10,165 nucleotides of DNA, taken from Verrucomicrobiota bacterium. GTDB taxonomy: Bacteria > Verrucomicrobiota > Verrucomicrobiae > Opitutales > CG1-02-43-26. The stretch is taken from contig JABDAI010000042.1 of NCBI GenBank assembly GCA_013289195.1, forward strand, positions 1-10,165. The letters are read 5' to 3'. Positions within the stretch are counted from its first letter, which is position 1; each line of letters starts with the position of its first letter. The notes below the pieces were generated by a model. It was not told the origin of the DNA. It did no database searches and saw only the letters and a list, made by a program, of their open reading frames with translations. Of this stretch, positions 1-7,034 are shown in pieces. A program made the translations under genes and the position numbers.

Positions 1-105
1 GGAAAAAATCAAAAAAGTCGGAATGTATTTCGATTTTATTTGCCGTATAAAAGGACGAATTTTTAGTTTTGCAGTAGTTTTATAAAGTCTATTTACTTTA
101 AAGTT
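1..105. other. Upstream region of mutL, no gene assigned
   Basis: This AT-rich stretch precedes mutL. On the plus strand, frame 1 is open for 21 codons and stops at 64-66, and frame 2 is open for 27 codons and stops at 83-85. Either could be the tail of an upstream gene cut by the window edge, but neither is recognisable. Two TATAAA hexamers (46-51 and 81-86) resemble -10 boxes, but neither has a matching -35 box at 16-18 bp, so I do not call a promoter. No Shine-Dalgarno sequence lies before the ATG at 106. mutL could be transcribed from here or from further upstream. Confidence 0.4.
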
Positions 106-1968
106 ATGTCTAGAATTCGAATATTATCTGATCAGGTAGCTAACCAAGTGGCTGCGGGTGAGGTAATTGAACGTCCTGTAGCAGTCATTAAAGAACTTCT
201 AGAAAATAGTCTAGATGCAGGGGCTACGCGTGTAGTAATTGAATTTCAAAATGGTGGGAAAAATTATATGCGAATCGAGGACGATGGTTATGGCATGAGC
301 CCAGATGACGCGCTACTTTGCCTTGAACGCCATGCTACCAGTAAAATCCGAGAGGCCTCGGACTTAATATCAGTCCGCAGCTTTGGTTTTCGCGGAGAGG
401 CCATTCCGTCTATTGCGAGCATTTCGCGTTTTACATTAAGGACACGTTCCAAGGATTTTGCCTGTGGAAGTGAAATTCTCATTAATGCAGGCAAAATGAT
501 TCATCGAAAGGATTGCAGCATGAATGCGGGTACACAAATAGAAGTTGCCAATCTTTTTAATAGTGTGCCCGTGCGCAGGAAGTTTTTAAAAACGGATAAT
601 ACCGAAGCCGCACATATCACTTACTTAGTCAGATTATATGCCGTTGGGCATCCGCATATCAATTTTACATTAATAGAAAATGGCAAAACAGTATTTAAAT
701 CTTTAGCATCCCAAAGCTTAGTGGACCGAGTGTCTGGAGTTTGGAACCAAAAATTGAGCAAGGAACTGATCGATCTTGATATTAGAGAAGGAGATATGCA
801 TTTGTGGGGTCTTATTAGCAAACCAGGAATCGGCCGTTCGACTCGGCAAGAGATGATTACTTTTGTAAATAATCGACCAGTAGAGAGCAAAACGCTAAAT
901 TACTCAGTAATCGAAAGTTATCATACCTATATTCCCAAGGGACGTTACCCAATTGTCTTTTTGTTCTTAGAAATCAATCCCGAACTTGTCGACGTCAATG
1001 TCCACCCGGCTAAGCGCGAAGTGCGATTCCGAAATGAAGGCTTAATTCGTCAGTTCGTGATTACAGCCCTTTTAGCTCGGTTAAAAGCTTTTAATCAGGG
1101 AATGACGCAAATTGCTCCTGGAGACCAGGAGCAAACTTCAATCCCTGTTCCACAAGTTATTCCGCAGCCTATAACTTCCGCAAATTCAATAAAGGCAATC
1201 AACTCCACTTCGCCAACACTTAACAATTTTGATCCAACTCCTGATATTGCTGTTGCAGTCTTAGAAAAAAAAGGTGCCTCAAATATTTCTCAACCTTGTA
1301 CTGCTCAAACTTGCCACCCTATTACTCCTACGGCGACCTCTACAACATTGGCAGAGGTAAAAAAACCTTTTTTAGTTTCTAATTCCTGGAAATTCATTGG
1401 CCGGCTCTCGAAGATTTATGGACTTTTTGAAACCTCCAACGGACTTATTGTAATGAATTTTAAGCGTGCTCGGCAACGTATTTTATATGAGCGCATACAA
1501 ATGAGTTTTAAGGAAGGAGAAAATGAATTGTTTCAACCCTTGCTTTTTCCCATCCCTATTAGTCTTGATCCTTTGACGTCATCAGCTTTTGAAAGTCATT
1601 TAGAAATTTTAAATCGTGCAGGGCTCAAGATTGAACTTTTTGGTCGAAATTTTTACCGTATAGAAGCAGTTCCATCTTGGCTAGGGCCGGAGTTGGCAGA
1701 AGCATTTGTCAAAGATGCCGCTGCACTGATTCGCGAACAAGGTATCATTCCTAAAGCAGTGGATTTTCTTTATGAAAAAATGGCAAAGCTCGCTGTAACG
1801 GAAACCTTGAAATTCGATGCCTCATCCCTCGATACAGAGGAACAAATCGATACACTAGTCCAAGAACTTTTATCGTGCCAAAACCCTCTAAATTGTCCCA
1901 GAGGAACACTGACATATTTTGAATTATCCTCGCGAGATATTGAGAAAAGATTAGGCGGATTATTGTAG
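106..1968 (+). CDS. mutL: DNA mismatch repair protein MutL
   Basis: MutL is the ATP-driven matchmaker of methyl-independent or MutH-type mismatch repair; it binds MutS at a mismatch in the cytoplasm and recruits or performs strand incision. The 620-residue length is normal. GHKL ATPase motifs are intact: VIKELLENSLDAGA (catalytic Glu30, Mg-binding Asn34), EDDGYGM (58-64), ATSK (77-80) and GFRGEA (94-99). The transducer domain follows with VNVHPAKREVRF (297-308). A Pro/Ser/Thr/Gln-rich linker spans about 335-420, and the dimerisation domain lies at about 425-620. In that domain the usual endonuclease motif DQHAxxExxxxE appears as NFKRARQRILYE (451-462), and the CPHGRP-type motif appears as CPRGTL (597-602), so nuclease activity is doubtful. 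The ATG at 106 fits the family N-terminus (SRIRILSDQVANQVAAGEV), although no Shine-Dalgarno sequence is visible. It converges with the next gene, 27 bp apart. Identification as MutL is certain; the endonuclease loss is read from motifs only. Confidence 0.97.
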   Translation: MSRIRILSDQVANQVAAGEVIERPVAVIKELLENSLDAGATRVVIEFQNGGKNYMRIEDDGYGMSPDDALLCLERHATSKIREASDLISVRSFGFRGEAIPSIASISRFTLRTRSKDFACGSEILINAGKMIHRKDCSMNAGTQIEVANLFNSVPVRRKFLKTDNTEAAHITYLVRLYAVGHPHINFTLIENGKTVFKSLASQSLVDRVSGVWNQKLSKELIDLDIREGDMHLWGLISKPGIGRSTRQEMITFVNNRPVESKTLNYSVIESYHTYIPKGRYPIVFLFLEINPELVDVNVHPAKREVRFRNEGLIRQFVITALLARLKAFNQGMTQIAPGDQEQTSIPVPQVIPQPITSANSIKAINSTSPTLNNFDPTPDIAVAVLEKKGASNISQPCTAQTCHPITPTATSTTLAEVKKPFLVSNSWKFIGRLSKIYGLFETSNGLIVMNFKRARQRILYERIQMSFKEGENELFQPLLFPIPISLDPLTSSAFESHLEILNRAGLKIELFGRNFYRIEAVPSWLGPELAEAFVKDAAALIREQGIIPKAVDFLYEKMAKLAVTETLKFDASSLDTEEQIDTLVQELLSCQNPLNCPRGTLTYFELSSRDIEKRLGGLL

Positions 1969-1995
1969 CAAGATAAGAAGCCATTGGAAATCAAA

Positions 1996-4900
1996 TTAAG
2001 CAGCATCTCTTTGCCCTTTCCTTTGCTGCATTCCCATATATGGAACATGCTTTAATATATGCTCTTCAAATTCTTTATCCCCTGGCATTGCTTGAATGCA
2101 AGCCTCTACTATCGAACCATCTACAAAAAATTCAGGATGCTCTACTGCTATCTTTTTCACAAGCTCAGCATTGTCTCGAGTAAAGCCTTCTACAACTTCA
2201 TACGGCTTTTTTGTAGACTTCATTATCCCAAGATTCATTGCTTCAAAACACAGTATTTGGACAACTTTAATATTATCTTCCTTATTTTCTAGTTCCTCTA
2301 ATTTGCGGCCAAGATAGTTTTTTGCTATATATCCTTTGACTCCCCAGTCATATTGAAACCATTCGTGACTCCATCCATATTTATCTACGGATTCGACCAC
2401 ATTATTCAAAACACTCTCTTGAATTTTTTCTTTCAATTTTAATAAACTGGTATTTGTTTCTCCTCGTGAGGTTATGATCAATCGACATTCAGATCCCACT
2501 CGATTCCCTCCTAGGCAGGATTGTTGTTGTAAGATCTGTCCAACACCTTGATTTACAAAGAAATCGGGTTGTAATGATTCTATGGCTGTTTTTATTCTTT
2601 TTGTTTGTGCATAATCCTCATTAAATATTCTTAAATAAATACTGTAAGCTTGTTTTAAATATTCTAGAGCTTTATTCTCATCGCCTAATATTTTATAAGT
2701 GTTTCCTATATTATTGAATAATTTTGCAACTTCAGAATGGTTACCTGGATATAATGATTGATCCATCTTTAGTGCCTTCTCCTGATATTCTAATCCTTTT
2801 AAAATATTATCTTTTCCCTCTAATTTGCTGTAAGCAATCCCTAACTTTTCAAGTGATATGGCAATATCAGGATGATTTTTAGGCAATTGCGTTTTACGCA
2901 TCTCAAGCGATTCCCGCAGATATTTTAGTCCTTTTTGAATATTTTTTTGTCCATCCAATTCTTGATAAGCAGACCCTATGCTATCAAGAGATCTTGCAAT
3001 AAGGTAATGATTAGGGGGAAATACTGATTTACGCATTTTTAGTGCTTGTTTATGATAGGCCAATGCTGTTTTAATATTTTCTTCCCCACCCAATTTCTTA
3101 TAACCTATCCCTATGCTATTAAATGTTGCAGCTATAGCAGGATGATTTACTAAAAACAATGCTTCTAGCATTTCTAATGCTTCTTTGTTATATCTTAAAG
3201 CCGTTCGAATATTCGCTTCTCCACCTAGAGTTTTTAAAGCCCCGGCGACATGATTGAGTGATGTTGCTACATCTAAGTGATTGCCTGGGAATAACTTTCG
3301 ACGCATTTTTAATGCATCCTCTTGATATTTTAATCCGAGACGTGCATTTTCGTCCCCCTCCTGGTCTTCGTATGCATTGCCTATACTATCTAACAATTGC
3401 GCTATTATAGGACTTTCTTGACTAATGCTTTTTTCATGATCTAAAAATTGTTGCCAGAAATCTATAGCTTTATTATTATTAAAACTTACGTAATAAAAAT
3501 AATCTCCTATTTTGGATTCCAAATCCTTTCTTATCCTTATTTTTTTTGTTTCTTCAACTAATAATTGTGCATGATTTATCCATTGAGCCGCTTCTTTCCA
3601 ATTATGTGGGTCCTCATTAACTGTTGGAAACTCTTTATCTATTTCTTCTATGAGTTTTTCTAATATTTTTTGATTTTGGGCTTTGTCTTCTTCATTCAAC
3701 GCTTTTTTTGTTTCCTCTTGTACTATACGATGGCTTACTTTAAGTACTTTTTTATCCCCTTCTGACTTAACATTGAGTAATGACAAATGTTCCAAATCGT
3801 TAGCATAGGGTTGTAGTTCTGTTAATGATTTCTTCATTAGGCGATTAGCTAATTCTAGTGGTACGCCTTCTGGATCAAGATAGGCTAAATATTGAAGCAA
3901 TTTCCAACTTTCTGGAGATTTCTTTTTTAAATCCTGAAATAATAACTCCACCTCAGGATAGATTTCATTATTTTGAACATCTCCTTTTTTAATCGCCATA
4001 TATTCCTCAATAAACTTATCCACAGTCGATAAACTATTGTTTTTGAAATAAGCTACTGTTTTAGATAACCTAAATGGAGATTCACCAACTATATCTACTA
4101 GTTTGGCTGCTTCCTGGTCATTTTTCTTAAGGGCTTCTTTCAAATAAGATATTGCTTGCGGTCTATCAAAACCGTCTACAATAACGTGTTCAAGGCGTTC
4201 ATCTCCTTCTAAAATTTTTCCATTTCTTGAAGTTATCACCACTTTCGTCCAACTTGGCAGTTTGTCTAAATATTTTTTTATTTTCTTTTGCCCATTTAAA
4301 TCCACATTATCAAAAATAAATAAAACCTGTTGCTTTTGCAATTGTTCTAAGCCTGTGCATACAAAACCTCTAATTTTTTTGGGAGCTAACCCGGCAGTTG
4401 AAATATTCAAATCCTCTGCTAATTCAGAAAATTGTTCGTCTATTAGTGTAGCGTTTGTAGCCTTTATCCATCTTACTTGCCAACCCTCATCTTTTTTATC
4501 TTTGCCATATTTTTCAGCTAAAGTACTTTTACCCATTCCTCCTATACCACTAATCAAAACCACCTGCTTTATAGCCATTTTGTCTTCCAATTCTTTTTCC
4601 TTATCACGAATTTCTGTAAAATTTAATGTTTGCCAAGGAAGATTACTCGGTAAAAAGGTCACTCTATCAAATTCAATTTTCACATTTCCATTTGTGATTC
4701 TTACAATTGTTTGTTGATTAATTATGATTGTTCCCAATATATCGAAGATATTCCTCGGTGCTACATGTAACAACCTTTCCATTCTTTGGCGAATTTCCTC
4801 AATATCATGTCCTCGATTTGGGACTAAGCTGTATTTACCATCGGCTATTTGATTTATCTTAAAAATTGACAATAAATCATCTAATTGCGTTTTGACAATT

Positions 4901-6807
4901 TCAGGCAGTTCTTTTAGCCGTTCAGAATTTCCTTTGCATTTTTCCAATTCATAAAGATACTCATCCACACTGCCCTTCCGTAAATTCATAATATCAATAT
5001 CATCTTGTCTATATTTTGCCTTAGCAATTAACGCAAATCGATTATCATATTTTATTTTTCCTTTAGCTGTAGTTGCTTTATCATTTTCTTCCGAATCTAT
5101 ATATTCAAAATACGCCCAATACTGCTCTTGATCTATATTTATTATGTTTTTTAAAAAACCTATTACTGTCATGAGTGTTGTATCACCAATTACATAATCA
5201 ACTCCAAGATTTAGTGCAATTTTTGCAGCAGGAGACATATTCACTAGGTTAGTAGCACTTTTTGCAACTGTTTTCCCCTGCTCAGCAAAACTCTTTGCAT
5301 CACCAGAATACTTCATGCGTGGCCAGTCAGCCATTCTATGACATTCCTTAGGTTTTCCTGTCCCTGGATCGAATGTAGCAAGTATCCCTGCTAAAAAATG
5401 TCCTTCAATGGTTAAGACCCCTTGAACTTTATTTTTTAATATATCATTAATAAAATCAGGTAAAACACTTTTTGTCCAATCTGACCACTCCATTGTGCGG
5501 CCAACTCTGTAAACCTTTCCTACGTGAGAATTACAAGAATTAGCTGGGTTAGGTGCTGCTAAATACGTGGTTATGTCTAGGTCATTATAATCTATATCTG
5601 TATCCTTGCTTCTAATATTTGATTGCAGTTGTTTCATCATAGGTAACGTTCCTGGACTATCGAATGTCACTGCTTTTATGTTACGGTATCCAAAATATGC
5701 ATGACAATAAAATGCACTCAGTTCCGCAAGCCACGCTCCCAAAGAGTGACCAGTAATTGACAGTCGATAATTTTTTTTCTTCGCTAGCTCTACAGCTTCA
5801 TAGGTCGCTTCATAATTTCGCGCCTGTTGGCCAATGATTATTTTTCCACCCAATATCTCTTCAAAATTCGTTTTCCAATCACTATTTTGACTCAATAAGC
5901 CTGCTATGATACCCTCTGTGCCTCTATTTGCTAAAACCACTTGATGTGTTTTCTCATTTATATAAATGACTCCATAATAACCACTGTTTTTCGTATCATC
6001 ATAGACCTTTGCCACCTGCCAATTTTCTAAATATTGTTGAACACTTTGACCTAATTCGACCTTAGCGCCTTCTTTCGAGTTCCTATATGCATGCGTACTC
6101 AATAATGCATGAATATAATCATTAGGATGTTTCCTATAATTTTTATTATTATCAATTAACTTTGTTTCTATTTTTTGTAAAATCTGCTTAGAAGGCTGCC
6201 CTTTCTGCCATGATATGTAGCCCAATTCTGTATTACCTTGAATGGCCAAGTTTAATTCCTGTAGCTCTTCTTCTGTTAATATAAACTGAATTTCTAGCGA
6301 AGTAATAGCTGGATCATTCTGAGCTAATTGAATTTTAATTGCCTTAAAATTTTCCTTTGTAACTGAAATTGATTTCGTTAAATCTTTACTCGATACGTCT
6401 TCACTGTTTTCCTCCGCATCCGCGCTAGCTTTACTTCTAATCAATAAATACGCTAAAATACTTGCAGCAGCCATAAGCCAGCTAGAAATATTCCACATCT
6501 CTTTACTTTGCTCATTATTATCTTTCCTACTTATATTTTCAGTAATACCGCTATTATTGTACTGCTTCTTAGAATTAAAGCTAAATCCTTTATATCCGTG
6601 CATTAAGCCATATTGACGACGCGCGCAAGCCCTGGCCACATATTGATTCTGAGCGTCAAAAGCTCTACCAGTATGAAAAAATGCATTCCTATAATCCTTT
6701 TTACAACCTGTTTTTGTTAATGCTCTAAACATTTTTCTTAAATTTACTAAAGTTATCTGATTTTTCTTATTAAATGGATGCTCACCGCTACATCCAACAG
6801 GATCCAT
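1996..6807 (-). CDS. Lipase-like / NB-ARC / TPR multidomain STAND protein
   Basis: A 1603-residue protein that I recognise by domains only. Residues 26-105 are basic; 107-124 are a single hydrophobic segment (SSWLMAAASILAYLLI) followed by an acidic stretch. Residues about 225-485 form an alpha/beta hydrolase of the class-3-lipase type: nucleophile elbow GHSLG (Ser355), FDSPG (382-386), then SHVGKVYRVG (428-436) and GHFLAGI (469-475) as histidine candidates. Residues about 735-925 are an NB-ARC-type STAND NTPase: Walker A GIGGMGKST (754-762), Walker B VLFIFDNVD (828-836), sensor VVITSR (856-861) and GESP (908-911). A winged-helix-like region ends in SHRIVQE (1025-1031), an MHD-like position. 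TPRs of kinesin-light-chain type run about 1130-1400. Residues 1415-1603 are unrecognised. STAND proteins are ATP-driven switches: a repeat sensor triggers oligomerisation and the N-terminal enzyme acts. The role here could be antiphage defence or a host-directed effector; this is inference. The first ATG (6805-6807) is used; Met26 (ATG 6730-6732) is an alternative start, and neither has a Shine-Dalgarno sequence. The gene is AT-richer than mutL and the transporter in hand-counted samples. Confidence 0.9.
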   Translation of the reverse strand: MDPVGCSGEHPFNKKNQITLVNLRKMFRALTKTGCKKDYRNAFFHTGRAFDAQNQYVARACARRQYGLMHGYKGFSFNSKKQYNNSGITENISRKDNNEQSKEMWNISSWLMAAASILAYLLIRSKASADAEENSEDVSSKDLTKSISVTKENFKAIKIQLAQNDPAITSLEIQFILTEEELQELNLAIQGNTELGYISWQKGQPSKQILQKIETKLIDNNKNYRKHPNDYIHALLSTHAYRNSKEGAKVELGQSVQQYLENWQVAKVYDDTKNSGYYGVIYINEKTHQVVLANRGTEGIIAGLLSQNSDWKTNFEEILGGKIIIGQQARNYEATYEAVELAKKKNYRLSITGHSLGAWLAELSAFYCHAYFGYRNIKAVTFDSPGTLPMMKQLQSNIRSKDTDIDYNDLDITTYLAAPNPANSCNSHVGKVYRVGRTMEWSDWTKSVLPDFINDILKNKVQGVLTIEGHFLAGILATFDPGTGKPKECHRMADWPRMKYSGDAKSFAEQGKTVAKSATNLVNMSPAAKIALNLGVDYVIGDTTLMTVIGFLKNIINIDQEQYWAYFEYIDSEENDKATTAKGKIKYDNRFALIAKAKYRQDDIDIMNLRKGSVDEYLYELEKCKGNSERLKELPEIVKTQLDDLLSIFKINQIADGKYSLVPNRGHDIEEIRQRMERLLHVAPRNIFDILGTIIINQQTIVRITNGNVKIEFDRVTFLPSNLPWQTLNFTEIRDKEKELEDKMAIKQVVLISGIGGMGKSTLAEKYGKDKKDEGWQVRWIKATNATLIDEQFSELAEDLNISTAGLAPKKIRGFVCTGLEQLQKQQVLFIFDNVDLNGQKKIKKYLDKLPSWTKVVITSRNGKILEGDERLEHVIVDGFDRPQAISYLKEALKKNDQEAAKLVDIVGESPFRLSKTVAYFKNNSLSTVDKFIEEYMAIKKGDVQNNEIYPEVELLFQDLKKKSPESWKLLQYLAYLDPEGVPLELANRLMKKSLTELQPYANDLEHLSLLNVKSEGDKKVLKVSHRIVQEETKKALNEEDKAQNQKILEKLIEEIDKEFPTVNEDPHNWKEAAQWINHAQLLVEETKKIRIRKDLESKIGDYFYYVSFNNNKAIDFWQQFLDHEKSISQESPIIAQLLDSIGNAYEDQEGDENARLGLKYQEDALKMRRKLFPGNHLDVATSLNHVAGALKTLGGEANIRTALRYNKEALEMLEALFLVNHPAIAATFNSIGIGYKKLGGEENIKTALAYHKQALKMRKSVFPPNHYLIARSLDSIGSAYQELDGQKNIQKGLKYLRESLEMRKTQLPKNHPDIAISLEKLGIAYSKLEGKDNILKGLEYQEKALKMDQSLYPGNHSEVAKLFNNIGNTYKILGDENKALEYLKQAYSIYLRIFNEDYAQTKRIKTAIESLQPDFFVNQGVGQILQQQSCLGGNRVGSECRLIITSRGETNTSLLKLKEKIQESVLNNVVESVDKYGWSHEWFQYDWGVKGYIAKNYLGRKLEELENKEDNIKVVQILCFEAMNLGIMKSTKKPYEVVEGFTRDNAELVKKIAVEHPEFFVDGSIVEACIQAMPGDKEFEEHILKHVPYMGMQQRKGQRDAA
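2668..3342 (-). repeat. Five tandem TPR-coding units, 135-bp period
   Basis: Within the large minus-strand gene, residues about 1156-1380 repeat with an exact 45-residue period: the Asn-Ile pair ending each unit falls at 1199-1200, 1244-1245, 1289-1290 and 1334-1335. The fifth unit is about three residues shorter. The unit pattern is an A helix like GLKYQEDALKMRRKLFP, then NHxxIA, then a B helix SLxxIGxAYxxL, then G-x-x-NI. The NHP(x)IA element is typical of kinesin-light-chain/TPR_12 repeats, whose usual unit is 42 residues, so these carry about three extra loop residues each. At DNA level the units have diverged, so no long exact repeat is expected. Confidence 0.85.
6436..6489 (-). other. 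Single predicted membrane segment of the large STAND protein
   Basis: Residues 107-124 form an uninterrupted hydrophobic helix-like stretch between a strongly basic N-terminal region (residues 26-80 contain about 11 Lys/Arg and only two Asp/Glu) and an acidic stretch (ADAEENSED, 129-137). This is the only clear hydrophobic segment in the 1603 residues, so the protein is probably a single-pass or anchored protein. It could also work as an internal signal sequence. The charge pattern alone would put the N-terminus on the cytoplasmic side. Confidence 0.6.
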
Positions 6808-7034
6808 TTCAATTATTTTTTATTACTTTTCAATATTTTTATTAATAAAACACAATTTTTTTTAGGCTTTTTAATAACTAATTGATTTGATTGAGGATGC
6901 ACAGTAATAAGACTTTGAAGAAAGTGTTCAAGGAAATAAAAATATATATATCTTTACAATGCTGAAAAAAACTCCGTCCCAAAAGAAGTCTATTGACGGC
7001 AGTGCATTTTATCTGATAATTGCTTTTCAGAAAC
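6808..7034. promoter_or_regulatory. Divergent intergenic region between STAND gene and transporter
   Basis: About 227 bp of AT-rich DNA between two divergently transcribed genes; it must carry promoters for both. The plus-strand promoter is listed separately. For the minus-strand gene the best candidate I find is TTGAAC (plus-strand gttcaa, 6926-6931) with TATTAC (plus-strand gtaata, 6904-6909) at 16 bp spacing. It matches the sigma70 consensus at only 4/6 in each box, and would give a leader of roughly 90 nt. A 5-bp inverted repeat, CCGTC (6974-6978) and GACGG (6995-6999), overlaps the plus-strand -35 box. A regulator site there is possible but the arms are too short to be persuasive. No convincing small gene lies here. 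Confidence 0.45.
6993..7020 (+). promoter_or_regulatory. Sigma70-type promoter of the DASS transporter
   Basis: TTGACG (6993-6998) and GATAAT (7015-7020) are separated by 16 bp; each differs from the sigma70 consensus by one base. Transcription would begin near 7026-7029, only about 6-9 nt before the ATG at 7035. This rules out the in-frame TTG at 7020 as a start if the promoter is real, because that codon begins inside the -10 box. It predicts a nearly leaderless mRNA, which agrees with the absence of a Shine-Dalgarno sequence. Confidence 0.6.

Noticed and set aside
46..86. TATAAA hexamers before mutL as promoter
   Set aside because: Neither has a -35 partner at proper spacing in AT-rich DNA where TATAAA is frequent.
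2034..2043. Palindrome ccatatatgg
   Set aside because: A 10-bp palindrome inside the coding sequence for the C-terminus of the STAND protein; chance is enough to explain it.
4262..4717. Plus-strand 151-codon open frame inside the NB-ARC region
   Set aside because: It is antisense to the P-loop domain coding sequence; its composition (Ser/Phe/Cys/Lys-rich) is that of a reverse-complement shadow.
2000..6800. CRISPR-like array or DNA-level tandem repeat in the AT-rich gene
   Set aside because: The periodicity is the 45-residue protein TPR pattern; the DNA units are diverged and coding throughout.
6897..6965. A 22-codon plus-strand ORF (MHSNKTLKKVF...) in the divergent intergenic region
   Set aside because: Too short. 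The GAGG just before the ATG is directly adjacent to it, not at ribosome-binding distance, and there is no other support.
6974..6999. CCGTC...GACGG inverted repeat as an operator over the transporter -35
   Set aside because: Only 5-bp arms with a 16-base gap; recorded in the intergenic entry but too weak for a separate site.
7020..7034. TTG at 7020 as an earlier start for the transporter, adding five residues
   Set aside because: The codon begins inside the GATAAT -10 box, and the added residues are not family-typical.
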